A DNA stretch of 64,000 bases from an uncultured Cetobacterium sp. (GCF_945952365.1 NZ_CAMFHX010000015.1:1-64000), one strand, 5' to 3'. Shown: positions 1 through 9,223, counted from the stretch's first letter. The notes: generated by a model from the letters alone, not told the origin. Numbers and translations are program-made.

Positions 1-58
1 CTTTATATATTTTATTAAAATAATTATAGAGTTTTATAAGTATTTGGTAACGGCATTT

Positions 59-1177
59 ATGTATTATCAACTAGAAAATTTTAATAAAAGAATAAATAAT
101 GCTAACTTTATCTTTAATTTAAATTCAAATCTGAATAAAACTGAACGAACTTTTCTAAACTATCTACTAAAAAACTTTTTAAAATTAGATGATTTAAAGG
201 TTCAAATTCCTACTGAAGAAATTTTAAACTTTCTAAAGTTAGACTTACAAGAAACCAACCTATTTTTAGAACGTCTATCTAAAAAATCTATTTTATATAA
301 TTTCAATGATTCATCTGATGATATTTTGGGAGCTTTTAATCTTATAAACTCATACCTTATATCTAATAAAATGACTTTTATTCATCTACCTAAAGAGGTT
401 AAGTATTCAAAATATGTAAAAATTTTATACAGTTTTTCAAATAAGCCAACATATAAATTTTACAGCTACTTCCTTAAAAATTTTATTTTAAAAAAACGAT
501 TTGAAGTCAAACTAGAAGAGTTTAAAGATATTTTAAATTCAGATAGTAAATACGAACGTTTTTTTGATTTTGAAAAAAATATACTAAAACCTTTGCTTAA
601 AGATTTAGAGGCCTCTTATAAAATTAGATATGATAAAGTTAAAGTTGGATGTAATTTAAATAATAAAGTCGTTGCTATTGCTTTCTATTTTGAAGATGAG
701 ATGTGGGAAGCTGATGAAGATTTGAAATTGAGAAGTATCCTATTTATGATTAAAAGTGATTTACAAGATGTTGCTGAGGTTTATTCGATTTTAAAAAATG
801 GTATTCAAAACCATGGGTATGATATCACATATAAAACTTGTTTTAAAATTAAGCAACTCTATAAAAAAAGTGCACTTACTTTTGATGAGGTTTTAAAAGC
901 AAGTTTTAAAAAGTTAGATTTAAAAGATACTGAACCAGTTGTATATATAAAAAAAGTTTTTAACTCTCCAAAAGAACTCAAAAAATGCTTCACTCAGGAG
1001 CTTGAAAAAATAAAACCCGGAATTATGTTAGATACCTCTGTTTTTTGCGAAAAGTTCCTTCAAAGCCTTTTTCTTTTAAAAGATGACAAAATTTTACATT
1101 TTAAAAACTCTGATTTTTCAGTTTTTATTAATTGGAAAAATAATGAGGAGTCTATTATCAAAATCTATCTATTTTAA
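59..1177 (+). CDS. Plasmid-type replication initiator (Rep_3/RepB-like)
   Basis: Probably a DNA-binding initiator of the Rep_3 superfamily (two winged helices), which binds iterons in plasmid origins. The hallmark is the segment around residues 165-185 of the longer reading, YERFFDFEKNILKPLLKDLE, matching the family pattern in which an F/Y-rich stretch leads to ILKPALxxIN. A second copy of the family lies at 42932-44077 with the same segment (YERFYDFEKTILKPALDDIN), but the two are otherwise divergent. The N-terminal part (NKTERTFLNYLL, then TEEILNFLKL) resembles the first winged helix. The frame opens at a TTG at 44, but neither that codon nor the ATG at 59 has a clear ribosome binding site; I chose the ATG. 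No iterons are visible, because the upstream side is cut by the window edge. It may be a chromosomal remnant of an integrated plasmid or have been adopted for another role. Confidence 0.7.
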   Translation: MYYQLENFNKRINNANFIFNLNSNLNKTERTFLNYLLKNFLKLDDLKVQIPTEEILNFLKLDLQETNLFLERLSKKSILYNFNDSSDDILGAFNLINSYLISNKMTFIHLPKEVKYSKYVKILYSFSNKPTYKFYSYFLKNFILKKRFEVKLEEFKDILNSDSKYERFFDFEKNILKPLLKDLEASYKIRYDKVKVGCNLNNKVVAIAFYFEDEMWEADEDLKLRSILFMIKSDLQDVAEVYSILKNGIQNHGYDITYKTCFKIKQLYKKSALTFDEVLKASFKKLDLKDTEPVVYIKKVFNSPKELKKCFTQELEKIKPGIMLDTSVFCEKFLQSLFLLKDDKILHFKNSDFSVFINWKNNEESIIKIYLF

Positions 1178-1183
1178 TAATAG

Positions 1184-1221
1184 AAGGAATGAAGAGTAAA
1201 AAATTATTCTCTTCATTCCTT
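1184..1221. terminator. Bidirectional terminator between rep and the GH32 gene
   Basis: A perfect 13-bp stem (1184-1196 pairing with 1209-1221, arm AAGGAATGAAGAG) with a 12-nt loop lies between the two convergent stop codons. A T-rich tail follows on the plus strand and A-rich loop/flank on the other, so it can serve both genes. Confidence 0.8.
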
Positions 1222-1228
1222 TTGTATC

Positions 1229-2596
1229 TTATTTTTCTAAAATATAAATCTCTTTCGATAAAATCTCTCCTAAAACCTCTATCTCAATTTGGTTATCTCT
1301 AGGATTTACAACGGCACTCATCACTTTTTCACCATCGTTTATATATATCTCTACAACACATCTATCAACTATCACTCTTAAATTCATCTCTTTATTTTCA
1401 GAAATTTTGCACTCTCTTAAAGTTCCGAAAGTTGTAAGAGGTGTAAAATTATTTATAACACCCTCTCTATCTAAAACGAAAGATTCCCTCTCCTTAAAGT
1501 AATTTAACTTTAATCCATCTTTTTCATTTTTAAATAAAGTCATACTAAAGTTATCTAAACTTTTTAATCTCAATTCAATATCATAGCAATTTTTAGCTTT
1601 AGAAATTTCTGAAAACTCTGCTATTTTTTCTTTTCTAAAATGTTTCAGCTCCTCTACAGGTAAAGTCAAAACTTTGCTATCTTTTAATGTAACCTCTCTT
1701 GGCAAAGTCATCATCCCATTCCACTCCTCTCCATCTAAAGGTGCATGCCCAACTAACCATCCTATTATAATTCTTCTTCCTTTTTCATCCTCAAAACTCT
1801 GTGGTGCATAGTATTCAAAACCATAATCAACTCTTTTAAACTCTTCATGCTCAAACGTTCCATTTTCATAGTTAAAATCTCCTAAATAATATCCTGATAT
1901 ACTTTTTTGTCCATCCTCAGATACTCCTTCTGGACTAAACATAAGCAAATCCTTTCCACCAATCTCAAATAAATCAGGACACTCCCACATATATCCCATA
2001 TTTTTCTCTGAAATTTTACTAAAAAGTTCCCACTTTCTCATATCTTTAGAAGAGTATATTAAAATCTTTCCACCTTCATTATCTTTAGCTCCTATTGCTA
2101 AATACCAAAGCTTTCCTCTTTTCCAAACTTTTGGATCTCTCACATGAGCCTTTGAACACTCCTCTGGAATAAAAAGCTCTATCTTCTCTATCTTTTCAAA
2201 ATTTTCACCATCTTTAGTTTTAGCTAAAACTTGAGTAGGAAGCAAGTCATCAGATCCAATAGTTATTGTATTACCAAATTGATTAGCTTGCTTTGTAAGC
2301 ATCTTTACTCCTGTATAAAAAAGATACAACTCTCCATTCTCCACTAATCCACTTCCCGAAAAACATCCATCTACATCTCCGAACTCTTCAGAATCTGGAT
2401 AAAGTGCATGAGGTAAATGTTGCCACTCAAAAAGATTTTTGCTCTTAGCATGCCCCCAAGTCATATTTCCCCAGTAACAATTTTCTGGATTATGCTGATA
2501 AAACATATGATACTCTCCATTAAAATATGATAATCCATTCGGATCATTTATCCAATTTTTCTCTGCTGTAAAATGAAATAATGGTCTTTTACTCAT
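1229..2596 (-). CDS. GH32 beta-fructofuranosidase / sucrose-6-phosphate hydrolase family
   Basis: Cytoplasmic glycoside hydrolase family 32 enzyme that cleaves terminal fructose from sucrose, raffinose-type or short fructan substrates. The three GH32 signatures are present: WINDPNG (residues 15-21, nucleophile D18), RDP (153-155, transition-state stabiliser) and WECPDLF (204-210, acid/base E205). No signal peptide is visible, so the substrate must be imported. At 455 residues it has the usual length, with the five-bladed propeller first and a beta-sandwich from about residue 320. The start follows AAGGAG. It lies downstream of the LacI gene but behind that gene's terminator, with its own LacI-type operator at 2653-2666. 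The divergent operon encodes an ABC importer without a PTS, so the substrate is more likely unphosphorylated (for example the sucrose left after alpha-galactosidase acts on raffinose) than sucrose-6-phosphate; that is inference. Confidence 0.9.
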   Translation of the reverse strand: MSKRPLFHFTAEKNWINDPNGLSYFNGEYHMFYQHNPENCYWGNMTWGHAKSKNLFEWQHLPHALYPDSEEFGDVDGCFSGSGLVENGELYLFYTGVKMLTKQANQFGNTITIGSDDLLPTQVLAKTKDGENFEKIEKIELFIPEECSKAHVRDPKVWKRGKLWYLAIGAKDNEGGKILIYSSKDMRKWELFSKISEKNMGYMWECPDLFEIGGKDLLMFSPEGVSEDGQKSISGYYLGDFNYENGTFEHEEFKRVDYGFEYYAPQSFEDEKGRRIIIGWLVGHAPLDGEEWNGMMTLPREVTLKDSKVLTLPVEELKHFRKEKIAEFSEISKAKNCYDIELRLKSLDNFSMTLFKNEKDGLKLNYFKERESFVLDREGVINNFTPLTTFGTLRECKISENKEMNLRVIVDRCVVEIYINDGEKVMSAVVNPRDNQIEIEVLGEILSKEIYILEK

Positions 2597-2652
2597 CGGC
2601 TTTCTCCTTATTATTTTTTATTTTAACATTCATGAAATTAATCAAGAAAATA

Positions 2653-2666
2653 TGAAATCGCTTACA
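2653..2666. promoter_or_regulatory. LacI-type operator before the GH32 gene
   Basis: TGAAATCGCTTACA matches the central-CG LacI/cre-like pattern and closely resembles the sites at 3959-3972 and 3729-3742. It lies about 60 bp upstream of the GH32 start, suitable for repression by the adjacent LacI-family protein. Confidence 0.6.
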
Positions 2667-2682
2667 TTTGTTTTTAAAATAT

Positions 2683-2706
2683 AAAGATAAGAAAATTCTT
2701 ATCTTT
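2683..2706 (-). terminator. Terminator of the lacI-family gene
   Basis: AAAGATAAGAA (2683-2693) pairs perfectly with TTCTTATCTTT (2696-2706), just after the regulator's stop codon on the minus strand. A T-rich ATATTTT tail follows, so the GH32 gene probably has its own promoter. Confidence 0.6.
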
Positions 2707-2713
2707 AATTTTA

Positions 2714-3709
2714 CTAAACTATTTTTTTTATTGTTGTATCTCTAGGAATTAATCTTGGTAATATCTTCATGTGCTTACACTCTCTAACTCCTAATTTCAT
2801 CTCATTTATCAATCTTTCAAAAGCTAAAAATCCAATCTCTCTAACAGGTTGTGCTACAGTTGTTATAGAAAGATAGCTTGTAAAACTTATGTTATCAAAT
2901 CCAGCGACTGCTATATCTTCAGGTACCTTTATACCCTTTTCTCTAAAAAAGTTTATAACTTCCATAGCAACTATATCATTTCCTGTGAATATTGCACTAA
3001 ATTTAAATTCTCCATTTTCTTTTAAGTGTTTCTCCATCGTTTTAAAAACTAATTCTTTTAAATTCCCAGAAGAGTAATTATAAAACTCTATACAGTTTTT
3101 ATTTTTCAAAGGTATGTTTAAACTTTTTAATCCATCTTTAAACCCTTCAAATTTCTCATCTTTATTTCCTATATAACCTATATCTATATGACCTAAGCTC
3201 CCAAAATGTTTAGCTAATAACTCTCCTCCAACTCTATGATCTATAGCAACTCCAGAAAAACTTTCTGTTAGGGTTGAAATTGTAACTACAGGAACCCCTG
3301 CTTCAGAGAATTTTTTCAGATAGCTAACATCTCCATCTAAAGGAGAGATTAAAACCCCTGCTGGATTATACTTCAGAGAATTTTCCACCAATTTTTTCTC
3401 TTTGTGAGAATTCCCTTGGCTATTCATAAACATAATCTCAAATCCACTTTGATAAGCTTCATCCTCTATAACACTCAACATCTCTGAGAAATATGGATTT
3501 ACTATATCTGGTAAAATTACAATTATTATTGAACTCTTTCTACTCGAAAGTGATTTTGCAGCACTATTTCCTTTGTATCCTAACTCCGCTATAACATCTA
3601 AAACCTTCTGCCTCGTCTGAGGTTCTACATAACTAGTTCCATTTATTACCCTAGAGACAGTCGCTTGAGATACTTCTGCTCTAAGAGCAACATCCTTCAT
3701 TTTTACCAT
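2714..3709 (-). CDS. LacI-family sugar-responsive repressor
   Basis: Transcriptional repressor with an N-terminal LacI helix-turn-helix (MKDVALRAEVSQATVSRVIN) and a periplasmic-binding-protein-like effector domain (about residues 60-330). The frame is open further upstream, but the start at 3709 is preferred: GGGAG lies 7 nt upstream of that ATG and the product then begins MVKMKDVA, as LacI proteins usually do (331 aa). It sits between the GH32 gene and the divergent ABC/alpha-galactosidase operon. Three sites sharing TGAAAnCG lie before GH32, before itself and before the transporter operon, so it probably controls all three and its own synthesis. The inducer is likely a galactoside or fructoside (raffinose, melibiose or sucrose), inferred from the neighbours. 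Residues such as the LSSRK hinge-helix motif are intact. Confidence 0.88.
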   Translation of the reverse strand: MVKMKDVALRAEVSQATVSRVINGTSYVEPQTRQKVLDVIAELGYKGNSAAKSLSSRKSSIIIVILPDIVNPYFSEMLSVIEDEAYQSGFEIMFMNSQGNSHKEKKLVENSLKYNPAGVLISPLDGDVSYLKKFSEAGVPVVTISTLTESFSGVAIDHRVGGELLAKHFGSLGHIDIGYIGNKDEKFEGFKDGLKSLNIPLKNKNCIEFYNYSSGNLKELVFKTMEKHLKENGEFKFSAIFTGNDIVAMEVINFFREKGIKVPEDIAVAGFDNISFTSYLSITTVAQPVREIGFLAFERLINEMKLGVRECKHMKILPRLIPRDTTIKKIV

Positions 3710-3728
3710 GAAACAACTCCCTTTTTCA

Positions 3729-3742
3729 TGAAATCGTATACC
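3729..3742. promoter_or_regulatory. Putative autoregulatory LacI-type operator
   Basis: TGAAATCGTATACC lies 20 bp upstream of the regulator's start. Its left half matches the GH32 operator exactly and its right half is degenerate, as in a weaker autoregulatory site. Confidence 0.4.
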
Positions 3743-3882
3743 TATTTCAAAATTTGTTTTTATTATATTACTAAACTTTCTATTTTTCAACAATTTTTAT
3801 TTTTTAAATTTATTTTTTAGTATAAACTCTTGTAAAATCAATATGTAAAGCATCTATTTTATTTTTAAAATTAAAATCATTG

Positions 3883-3911
3883 TTGAATTTTTAAACTTTA
3901 TGTGATATAAA
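3883..3911 (+). promoter_or_regulatory. Promoter of the ABC/alpha-galactosidase operon
   Basis: TTGAAT (3883-3888) and TATAAA (3906-3911) are separated by 17 bp. The predicted start lies about 40 bp upstream of the operator at 3959-3972, so repression would act on the early transcribed region. Confidence 0.45.
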
Positions 3912-3958
3912 TGACGTTATAAACTTTAAGTGAACAATTATATTTTTTTACTTTTTCA

Positions 3959-3972
3959 TGAAAACGCTTTCA
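3959..3972. promoter_or_regulatory. LacI-type operator before the ABC sugar operon
   Basis: TGAAAACGCTTTCA is a near-perfect palindrome around a central CG, the best of three related sites in this region. It also fits the cre consensus of CcpA, a LacI-family member, but no ccpA is in the window and the adjacent LacI regulator is the simpler candidate. Confidence 0.65.
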
Positions 3973-4010
3973 CAAAGTAAGAAAATAAAGAAAATTCAAA
4001 GGAGAATATT

Positions 4011-4883
4011 ATGAGCTTAAAAAATTTAAAAACAATTAACTACATGTATTGGCCGGCTATGGCTCTTTTTATAGGTATTGTTTTCTACCCATTTCTACAT
4101 GGAATAAGAATTTCCTTTACTGATTGGAATGGATTTTCTCAAAATTTTAACTATGTTGGTTTCAATAACTACAAAAGTTTATTTTTAGATGCTAATTTCT
4201 ATATGGCTTTTAAAAATACACTTATCTACGGTTTAGGAAGTACACTTTTCCAACAAGTTTTAGGTCTTAGTTATGCTCTTCTATTAAATAGAGATTTTAA
4301 AGGTAGAAATCTACTTAGAGCTATAATATATCTACCCGTATTAATTTCTGGACTTATTATGGGATATATGTGGTACTTTATCTTCCAATACAGTGATGGC
4401 GCTCTAAATGATATTCTTCTTTTCTTTAATTTGGAACCTAGAGATTGGCTTGGAAATCCATCTTATGGTGTTTGGATTATTGTTGCTGTTAACACTCTTC
4501 AATATTGTGGTGTTTCAATGATTATATATTTAGCTGGGCTTCAGTCTATCTCAAAATCTTACTATGAAGCTGCAAATATTGATGGGGCAAGTACTATTCA
4601 ACAATTTAAATATATTACTCTACCTCTTTTAAAGCCAGCTATTATAACTAGTTTTACTCTAAATCTTATTGGAGGATTAAAACTATTTGATACTATCAAA
4701 GCTTTAACAAATGGAGGTCCTGGATACGCTTCAAACTCTTTATCAACACTTATAAATGTTTCATACTTTAGATCTCAAATGGCTGGATACGCTTCATCTA
4801 TGGGACTTGTTCTATTTATTTTTATAGTCTCTATAACTATTATTATTCAAAAGAAATTTACTGTAAAAGAGGGTGAACTATAG
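4011..4883 (+). CDS. ABC sugar transporter permease (MalF/MsmF type)
   Basis: Inner-membrane permease of a carbohydrate ABC importer (CUT1 family). About six membrane spans are visible, with the EAA loop that docks the ATPase at EAANIDGASTIQQFKYITLP (about residues 185-205). It follows AAAGGAG at good spacing and is first in the operon permease-permease-binding protein-alpha-galactosidase. The stop overlaps the next gene's GTG start by one base, so the two permeases are translationally coupled. The substrate is inferred from the co-transcribed GH36 enzyme: raffinose, stachyose or melibiose. No ATPase gene is present in the operon, so a shared MsmK/MalK-type ATPase elsewhere must energise it. 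Confidence 0.9.
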   Translation: MSLKNLKTINYMYWPAMALFIGIVFYPFLHGIRISFTDWNGFSQNFNYVGFNNYKSLFLDANFYMAFKNTLIYGLGSTLFQQVLGLSYALLLNRDFKGRNLLRAIIYLPVLISGLIMGYMWYFIFQYSDGALNDILLFFNLEPRDWLGNPSYGVWIIVAVNTLQYCGVSMIIYLAGLQSISKSYYEAANIDGASTIQQFKYITLPLLKPAIITSFTLNLIGGLKLFDTIKALTNGGPGYASNSLSTLINVSYFRSQMAGYASSMGLVLFIFIVSITIIIQKKFTVKEGEL

Positions 4884-5701
4884 TGAATAAAAATCTAAAA
4901 AAAATAGGATTTGCTATCTTAATTTTTATCCTAGGATTTATACATCTGATTCCTATCTATATATCTTTAACTGTTTCATTAAAAAAGAAAAGTGATTTGA
5001 GTTCAAGATGGTTTTTACCAAAAGAGTTTTTCTTTGAAAACTTCTCTTTCGCTTTTGAAAAAGCAGAACTTTTATTAGCTATGAGAAATAGTTTCTTTAT
5101 AACAGCATTATCAATCACTTTGATAACTTTGCTTGGAGCTATGGCTGCTTATCCACTAGCTCGTCATAAAACTATGACTAATAAGATTGTTTTAAATCTA
5201 ATCTTAGCTGTTATGATGGTCCCTCCTCTAAGTATTTTAGTGCCACTACTAACAATTATGACAAAAATTCATGGTGTAAACACTTACTGGGGAATTATTT
5301 TAACACTAACAACATTCAATCTACCTCTAAGTATTTTCCTATATAGTAACTTTATACACACTATACCTAGAGAGCTCGAAGAAGCTGCAATGATTGATGG
5401 ATGTAGTCAGTTTAAAACTTTCTACACTATAATTTTTCCACTTTTAAAGCCTATAACTGCAACAGTTATTATCCTAACTGGAGTTGGAATCTGGAATGAC
5501 TATCAATTCTCAGTTTATCTACTTCAGTCACCAAAAATGAAAGTTGTTACTTTAGCTATCTCCTCATTCTTTAGTCACTCATCATCTAACTTAGGAGCGG
5601 CTGCAGCTGGAGCTATAATAGCAGTTTTACCGATTGTTACTTTATACATCTTCCTACAAAGATACTTTATTGCAGGAATGACAAGTGGTTCAATAAAATA
5701 A
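4883..5701 (+). CDS. ABC sugar transporter permease (MalG/MsmG type)
   Basis: Second inner-membrane permease of the same CUT1 importer, with six predicted spans and the EAA motif EEAAMIDGCSQFKTFYTIIFP near residues 160-180. It starts with GTG overlapping the upstream TAG stop by one base (TAGTG). The C-terminus (QRYFIAGMTSGSIK) is typical of MalG-like permeases. It forms the heterodimeric channel with the preceding permease and receives sugar from the lipoprotein encoded next. Confidence 0.9.
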   Translation: MNKNLKKIGFAILIFILGFIHLIPIYISLTVSLKKKSDLSSRWFLPKEFFFENFSFAFEKAELLLAMRNSFFITALSITLITLLGAMAAYPLARHKTMTNKIVLNLILAVMMVPPLSILVPLLTIMTKIHGVNTYWGIILTLTTFNLPLSIFLYSNFIHTIPRELEEAAMIDGCSQFKTFYTIIFPLLKPITATVIILTGVGIWNDYQFSVYLLQSPKMKVVTLAISSFFSHSSSNLGAAAAGAIIAVLPIVTLYIFLQRYFIAGMTSGSIK

Positions 5702-5718
5702 AAAAGGAGAAATTATCT

Positions 5719-6954
5719 ATGAAAAAAATTATTTTATCTTTAGCTCTTTCAGGTTTACTTTTAAGTTGTAACAAATCTGAGGATACACCTCAGAAAAAAA
5801 CTTTAGTTATCACAAGTAACTCTCATGCTCAAGAGCCTTCTTCTATAGCTCTTCAAGAGATTATTGATGAATATACAAAGTCTAACCCTGAAATTAAAAT
5901 TGATTTTATTCCAGGAAGCTCTGATTATGAAGAAACTATGAAAACAAAAATGGCAACAAACTCTCTACCTGATATTTTTGCAACACATGGTTGGTCGATT
6001 AATAGATATAAAGAATATCTAGAACCCCTTAATGATAGAGAGTGGGCTCAATATGTAAGCCCAGCTATAAAACCTGTTATCACTGATACTAACGAAAAGT
6101 TTTATGTTCTACCTTTAGATGTAGATATTGTTGGTTTACCGTATAATCTTGATGTTTTAGAAAAAGCTGGAGTTGATCCTAAAACTATTAAAACAACGGA
6201 TGATTTCCTAGTTGCTTTAGAAAAAGTAAAAAATATTGGTGTGACTCCTATCTACTTAGGTGGTAAAGATTCAGCATCTATCGGAAATATATATGACTGG
6301 ATTGCACCTGGGTTAATTATTTTAACAAACGACAACCCTCAAGGAGAAAATCTAAAAAATGGAATATTTGACGAAAAAGCTTGGAATATCACAGGTGAAT
6401 TTATAAAAACTTTAAAAGATAATGGCTACATAAATAGAGATGCTTTAACTGGAAATGATGCAGCTAGAGCTCTTGGAACTGGAAAAGCAGCTTTTCTTTT
6501 CTTTGGAACATCTATGATTAGAGAAGGGCTAACTTACAATCCAGATGCAAGAATGGACTTTATTGCACTACCTACTAAAGAAAGAGATCAAAAATCATAC
6601 TTTATAACAGGTGAAAGACTAGCGCTTGGAGCTTGGAAAGATTCTCCAAATAAAAAGGAAGCTTTAGACTTTTTAGATTATCTTGCAAAACCTGAAAATA
6701 TCTCTAAAATGGCAACAGCTAATGTTTTACCTACTGGTCTTACAAATGCTAAAAGTGATCTTGGAAAGTTTGAAAGTAGCTATGATTTAGGAGATAAATA
6801 TCAATATGTTGGATTCTTTGATAGAGAGTATCTGCCTAGTGGAGCTTGGGAAACTCTTTGTTCTATTGGAGCTGGTATAATCTCTGGCCAACTTACTGTC
6901 GAAGAAGCCTCTAAAAAAATGAAAGAGGATTTTGATAAACTAAAAAATAAATAG
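5719..6954 (+). CDS. ABC sugar-binding lipoprotein
   Basis: Extracytoplasmic solute-binding protein (family 1, MsmE/RafE-like) that captures oligosaccharide for the two permeases. It has a short lipoprotein signal (MKKIILSLALSGLLLSC) with lipobox LLSC and lipidated C17. The rest (about 395 residues) has the family-1 fold, with stretches such as FIPGSSDYEETMKTKMA and LPDIFATHGWS lining the expected ligand cleft. It begins 17 nt after the permease stop with AAAAAGGAG ahead of it. Its place beside an alpha-galactosidase makes raffinose-family sugars or melibiose the likely ligands, but sequence alone does not fix this. Confidence 0.88.
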   Translation: MKKIILSLALSGLLLSCNKSEDTPQKKTLVITSNSHAQEPSSIALQEIIDEYTKSNPEIKIDFIPGSSDYEETMKTKMATNSLPDIFATHGWSINRYKEYLEPLNDREWAQYVSPAIKPVITDTNEKFYVLPLDVDIVGLPYNLDVLEKAGVDPKTIKTTDDFLVALEKVKNIGVTPIYLGGKDSASIGNIYDWIAPGLIILTNDNPQGENLKNGIFDEKAWNITGEFIKTLKDNGYINRDALTGNDAARALGTGKAAFLFFGTSMIREGLTYNPDARMDFIALPTKERDQKSYFITGERLALGAWKDSPNKKEALDFLDYLAKPENISKMATANVLPTGLTNAKSDLGKFESSYDLGDKYQYVGFFDREYLPSGAWETLCSIGAGIISGQLTVEEASKKMKEDFDKLKNK

Positions 6955-6965
6955 GAGCGACTGTA

Positions 6966-9209
6966 ATGAATATATTTGTTAATTCTAATTCTGAGTTTCA
7001 TTTACAAAATGATTCTATCAGTTATATTTTAAAAGTTTTGGATAACGGAGACCTTGGACATCTTTACTTTGGAAAAAGATTACATCATAAAGATGATTTT
7101 TCAAATATGCTTCAAATCTTTGAACACCAAGTTCCTTATACTCCAGAACAGATTGATGGCGTATCTGGATTTGCATTAGATAGCTTAAAACAAGAGTTTC
7201 CATCTTTTGGAACAGGAGATTATAAAGAACCAGCTTATGTAGTTTTACAAAAAAATGGAAGCAGAGTAACCAATTTTAAATTTTCAAAGTATGAGATTTT
7301 AGATGAAAAACCCTCTTTAAACGGGCTTCCTCATACATATATTTCAGAAGAAAATGCAGTTAAAACTTTAAAAATAACTTTAAAAGATGAACTTTTAAGC
7401 TCTGAGATTATTTTAACTTACTCTATATATAGGGATTTTCCTATTATAACTAGAAGTTCTAGTATCACAAATAATGGCGATGAAGATTTAACTTTAGAAA
7501 GATTTTTAAGTTTTAGTATGGATATAGATCAAAAAAAATACGAGCTCCTTCATCTTTCTGGAGCTTGGGCTAGAGAAAGAAATATTGTTACTAATACTAT
7601 AAATCAAAATAAAATTACTATTGATAGTAAAAGAGGTGCAAGTAGCTCTAACAACAACCCTTTTATAGCTTTAAAAGAGAATGGTGCCGATGAATTCAAA
7701 GGTGAATATATTGGAGTTAACCTTGTTTATAGTGGTAATTTTATTGCTGGAGTAGAAAAAGATCACTATAACCATATTAGATTAAATATGGGAATAAATC
7801 CTTTCAACTTCTCTTGGATTTTAGAAAAAGATGAGAGCTTTACAGCTCCAGAAGTTGTTATATGTTACTCTGATTGTGGATTAAATAAGATGAGTCAAAA
7901 CTATCATAAGTTCTATCAAAATCATCTTATTAGAGGTGAATGGCAACATAAAGCTAGGCCAATTCTTATCAACAACTGGGAAGCAACATACTTCGATTTC
8001 AATGAAGAAAAAATCTTACAAATTGCTAAAAAAGCTAAAGAGTTAGGAGTTGAACTATTTGTTTTAGACGATGGATGGTTTGGTTCTAGAAATGGAGATA
8101 CTGCTGGGCTTGGTGATTGGTGGAGCAATCTTGATAAATTAGAAAGTGGAGTAGAGGGTCTCTCTAAAAAAGTTGAAGAGCTTGGTTTAAAATTTGGGCT
8201 TTGGTTTGAACCTGAAATGGTAAATCCAGATAGTGATCTTTATAGAACTCACCCTGAATGGGCTCTTTCTATTCAAAATAGAAAACCTACTTTAAGTAGA
8301 AATCAGCTTACCTTAGATTTAGGTAGAGATGAGGTTGTAGAATACCTATTTGAAAAAATATCTAACATTTTAAAAAATTCTAAAATCTCATACATTAAAT
8401 GGGATATGAATAGAAATATGACTGATGTTTGGTCTGGTGTTTTAGAAGGTAAACGTCAAGGTGAAGCAGCTCATAGATATATTTTAGGTGTTTATAAACT
8501 TATGGAAAAAATCACTACTGCTTTTCCTGAAATACTATTTGAATCTTGTGCTGGTGGTGGAAATAGATTTGATCCTGGAATGCTTTATTACATGCCTCAA
8601 ATATGGACAAGTGATAACACTGATGCAGTTGAAAGACTTAAAATTCAATATGGAACATCTGTAGTTTACCCTGTTTCAGCTATGGGAGCACATGTTTCAG
8701 CTGTTCCTAACCACCAAACAGGTAGAGTAACTTCTATCAATACAAGAGCACATGTAGCTTTCTTTGGTGCTTTTGGCTACGAGCTTGATCTTAACGAGAT
8801 AACTCCAAAAGAGATGGAAGAGGTTAAAAAACAAATTATTTTCTTTAAAGAGAATAGAGAACTTCTACAATTTGGAACATTTTACAGAATAGAATCGCCT
8901 TTTGAAGGTGAATTTCAAAATATCTCTTGGGCTATGGTAAATAAAGATCAATCTGAAGCTATATTAGGTGTTTATAGAGTTCTCTCTATTCCAAATCCTG
9001 GTTTTGATTCTGCTTTTGCTGCTGGATTAAATCCTAGTTTTAAATATTCTATAGAAAATGAAGATATCTTAGGAAAAGTTTTCTATGGTGATGAACTTAT
9101 GAATTCTGGTATTAAATTTAGAAAAGTGGGATTAGATGCACATAACCCTAAAAGTTTAGAAAATCTTGGAGATTTTAGAAGTAAACTGATAAAAATTTCA
9201 AAAGTATAA
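6966..9209 (+). CDS. aga: Alpha-galactosidase, GH36
   Basis: Cytoplasmic GH36 alpha-galactosidase that releases galactose from melibiose, raffinose or stachyose. The 747-residue length and layout are those of the AgaN/RafA group: an N-terminal beta-supersandwich (1-330), a TIM barrel (about 330-640) and a short C-terminal sheet. The nucleophile is D480 in YIKWDMNRN, and the acid/base is D550 in TSDNTDAVER. LDDGWFG and GLWFEPEMV are further barrel motifs, and ESCAGGGNRFD lies before the acid/base. No signal peptide is visible. It starts 11 nt after the binding-protein stop behind GGAGCGA, is last in the operon and is followed by a strong terminator. Its product sucrose (from raffinose) would be the natural substrate of the GH32 enzyme encoded nearby. 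Confidence 0.95.
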   Translation: MNIFVNSNSEFHLQNDSISYILKVLDNGDLGHLYFGKRLHHKDDFSNMLQIFEHQVPYTPEQIDGVSGFALDSLKQEFPSFGTGDYKEPAYVVLQKNGSRVTNFKFSKYEILDEKPSLNGLPHTYISEENAVKTLKITLKDELLSSEIILTYSIYRDFPIITRSSSITNNGDEDLTLERFLSFSMDIDQKKYELLHLSGAWARERNIVTNTINQNKITIDSKRGASSSNNNPFIALKENGADEFKGEYIGVNLVYSGNFIAGVEKDHYNHIRLNMGINPFNFSWILEKDESFTAPEVVICYSDCGLNKMSQNYHKFYQNHLIRGEWQHKARPILINNWEATYFDFNEEKILQIAKKAKELGVELFVLDDGWFGSRNGDTAGLGDWWSNLDKLESGVEGLSKKVEELGLKFGLWFEPEMVNPDSDLYRTHPEWALSIQNRKPTLSRNQLTLDLGRDEVVEYLFEKISNILKNSKISYIKWDMNRNMTDVWSGVLEGKRQGEAAHRYILGVYKLMEKITTAFPEILFESCAGGGNRFDPGMLYYMPQIWTSDNTDAVERLKIQYGTSVVYPVSAMGAHVSAVPNHQTGRVTSINTRAHVAFFGAFGYELDLNEITPKEMEEVKKQIIFFKENRELLQFGTFYRIESPFEGEFQNISWAMVNKDQSEAILGVYRVLSIPNPGFDSAFAAGLNPSFKYSIENEDILGKVFYGDELMNSGIKFRKVGLDAHNPKSLENLGDFRSKLIKISKV

Positions 9210-9223
9210 TCTTATCCAAATAG

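Noticed and set aside
3710-3793. Longer N-terminus for the LacI regulator
   Set aside because: The 28 extra residues precede the normal LacI start and the ribosome binding site GGGAG sits inside them; an operator-like site also overlaps.
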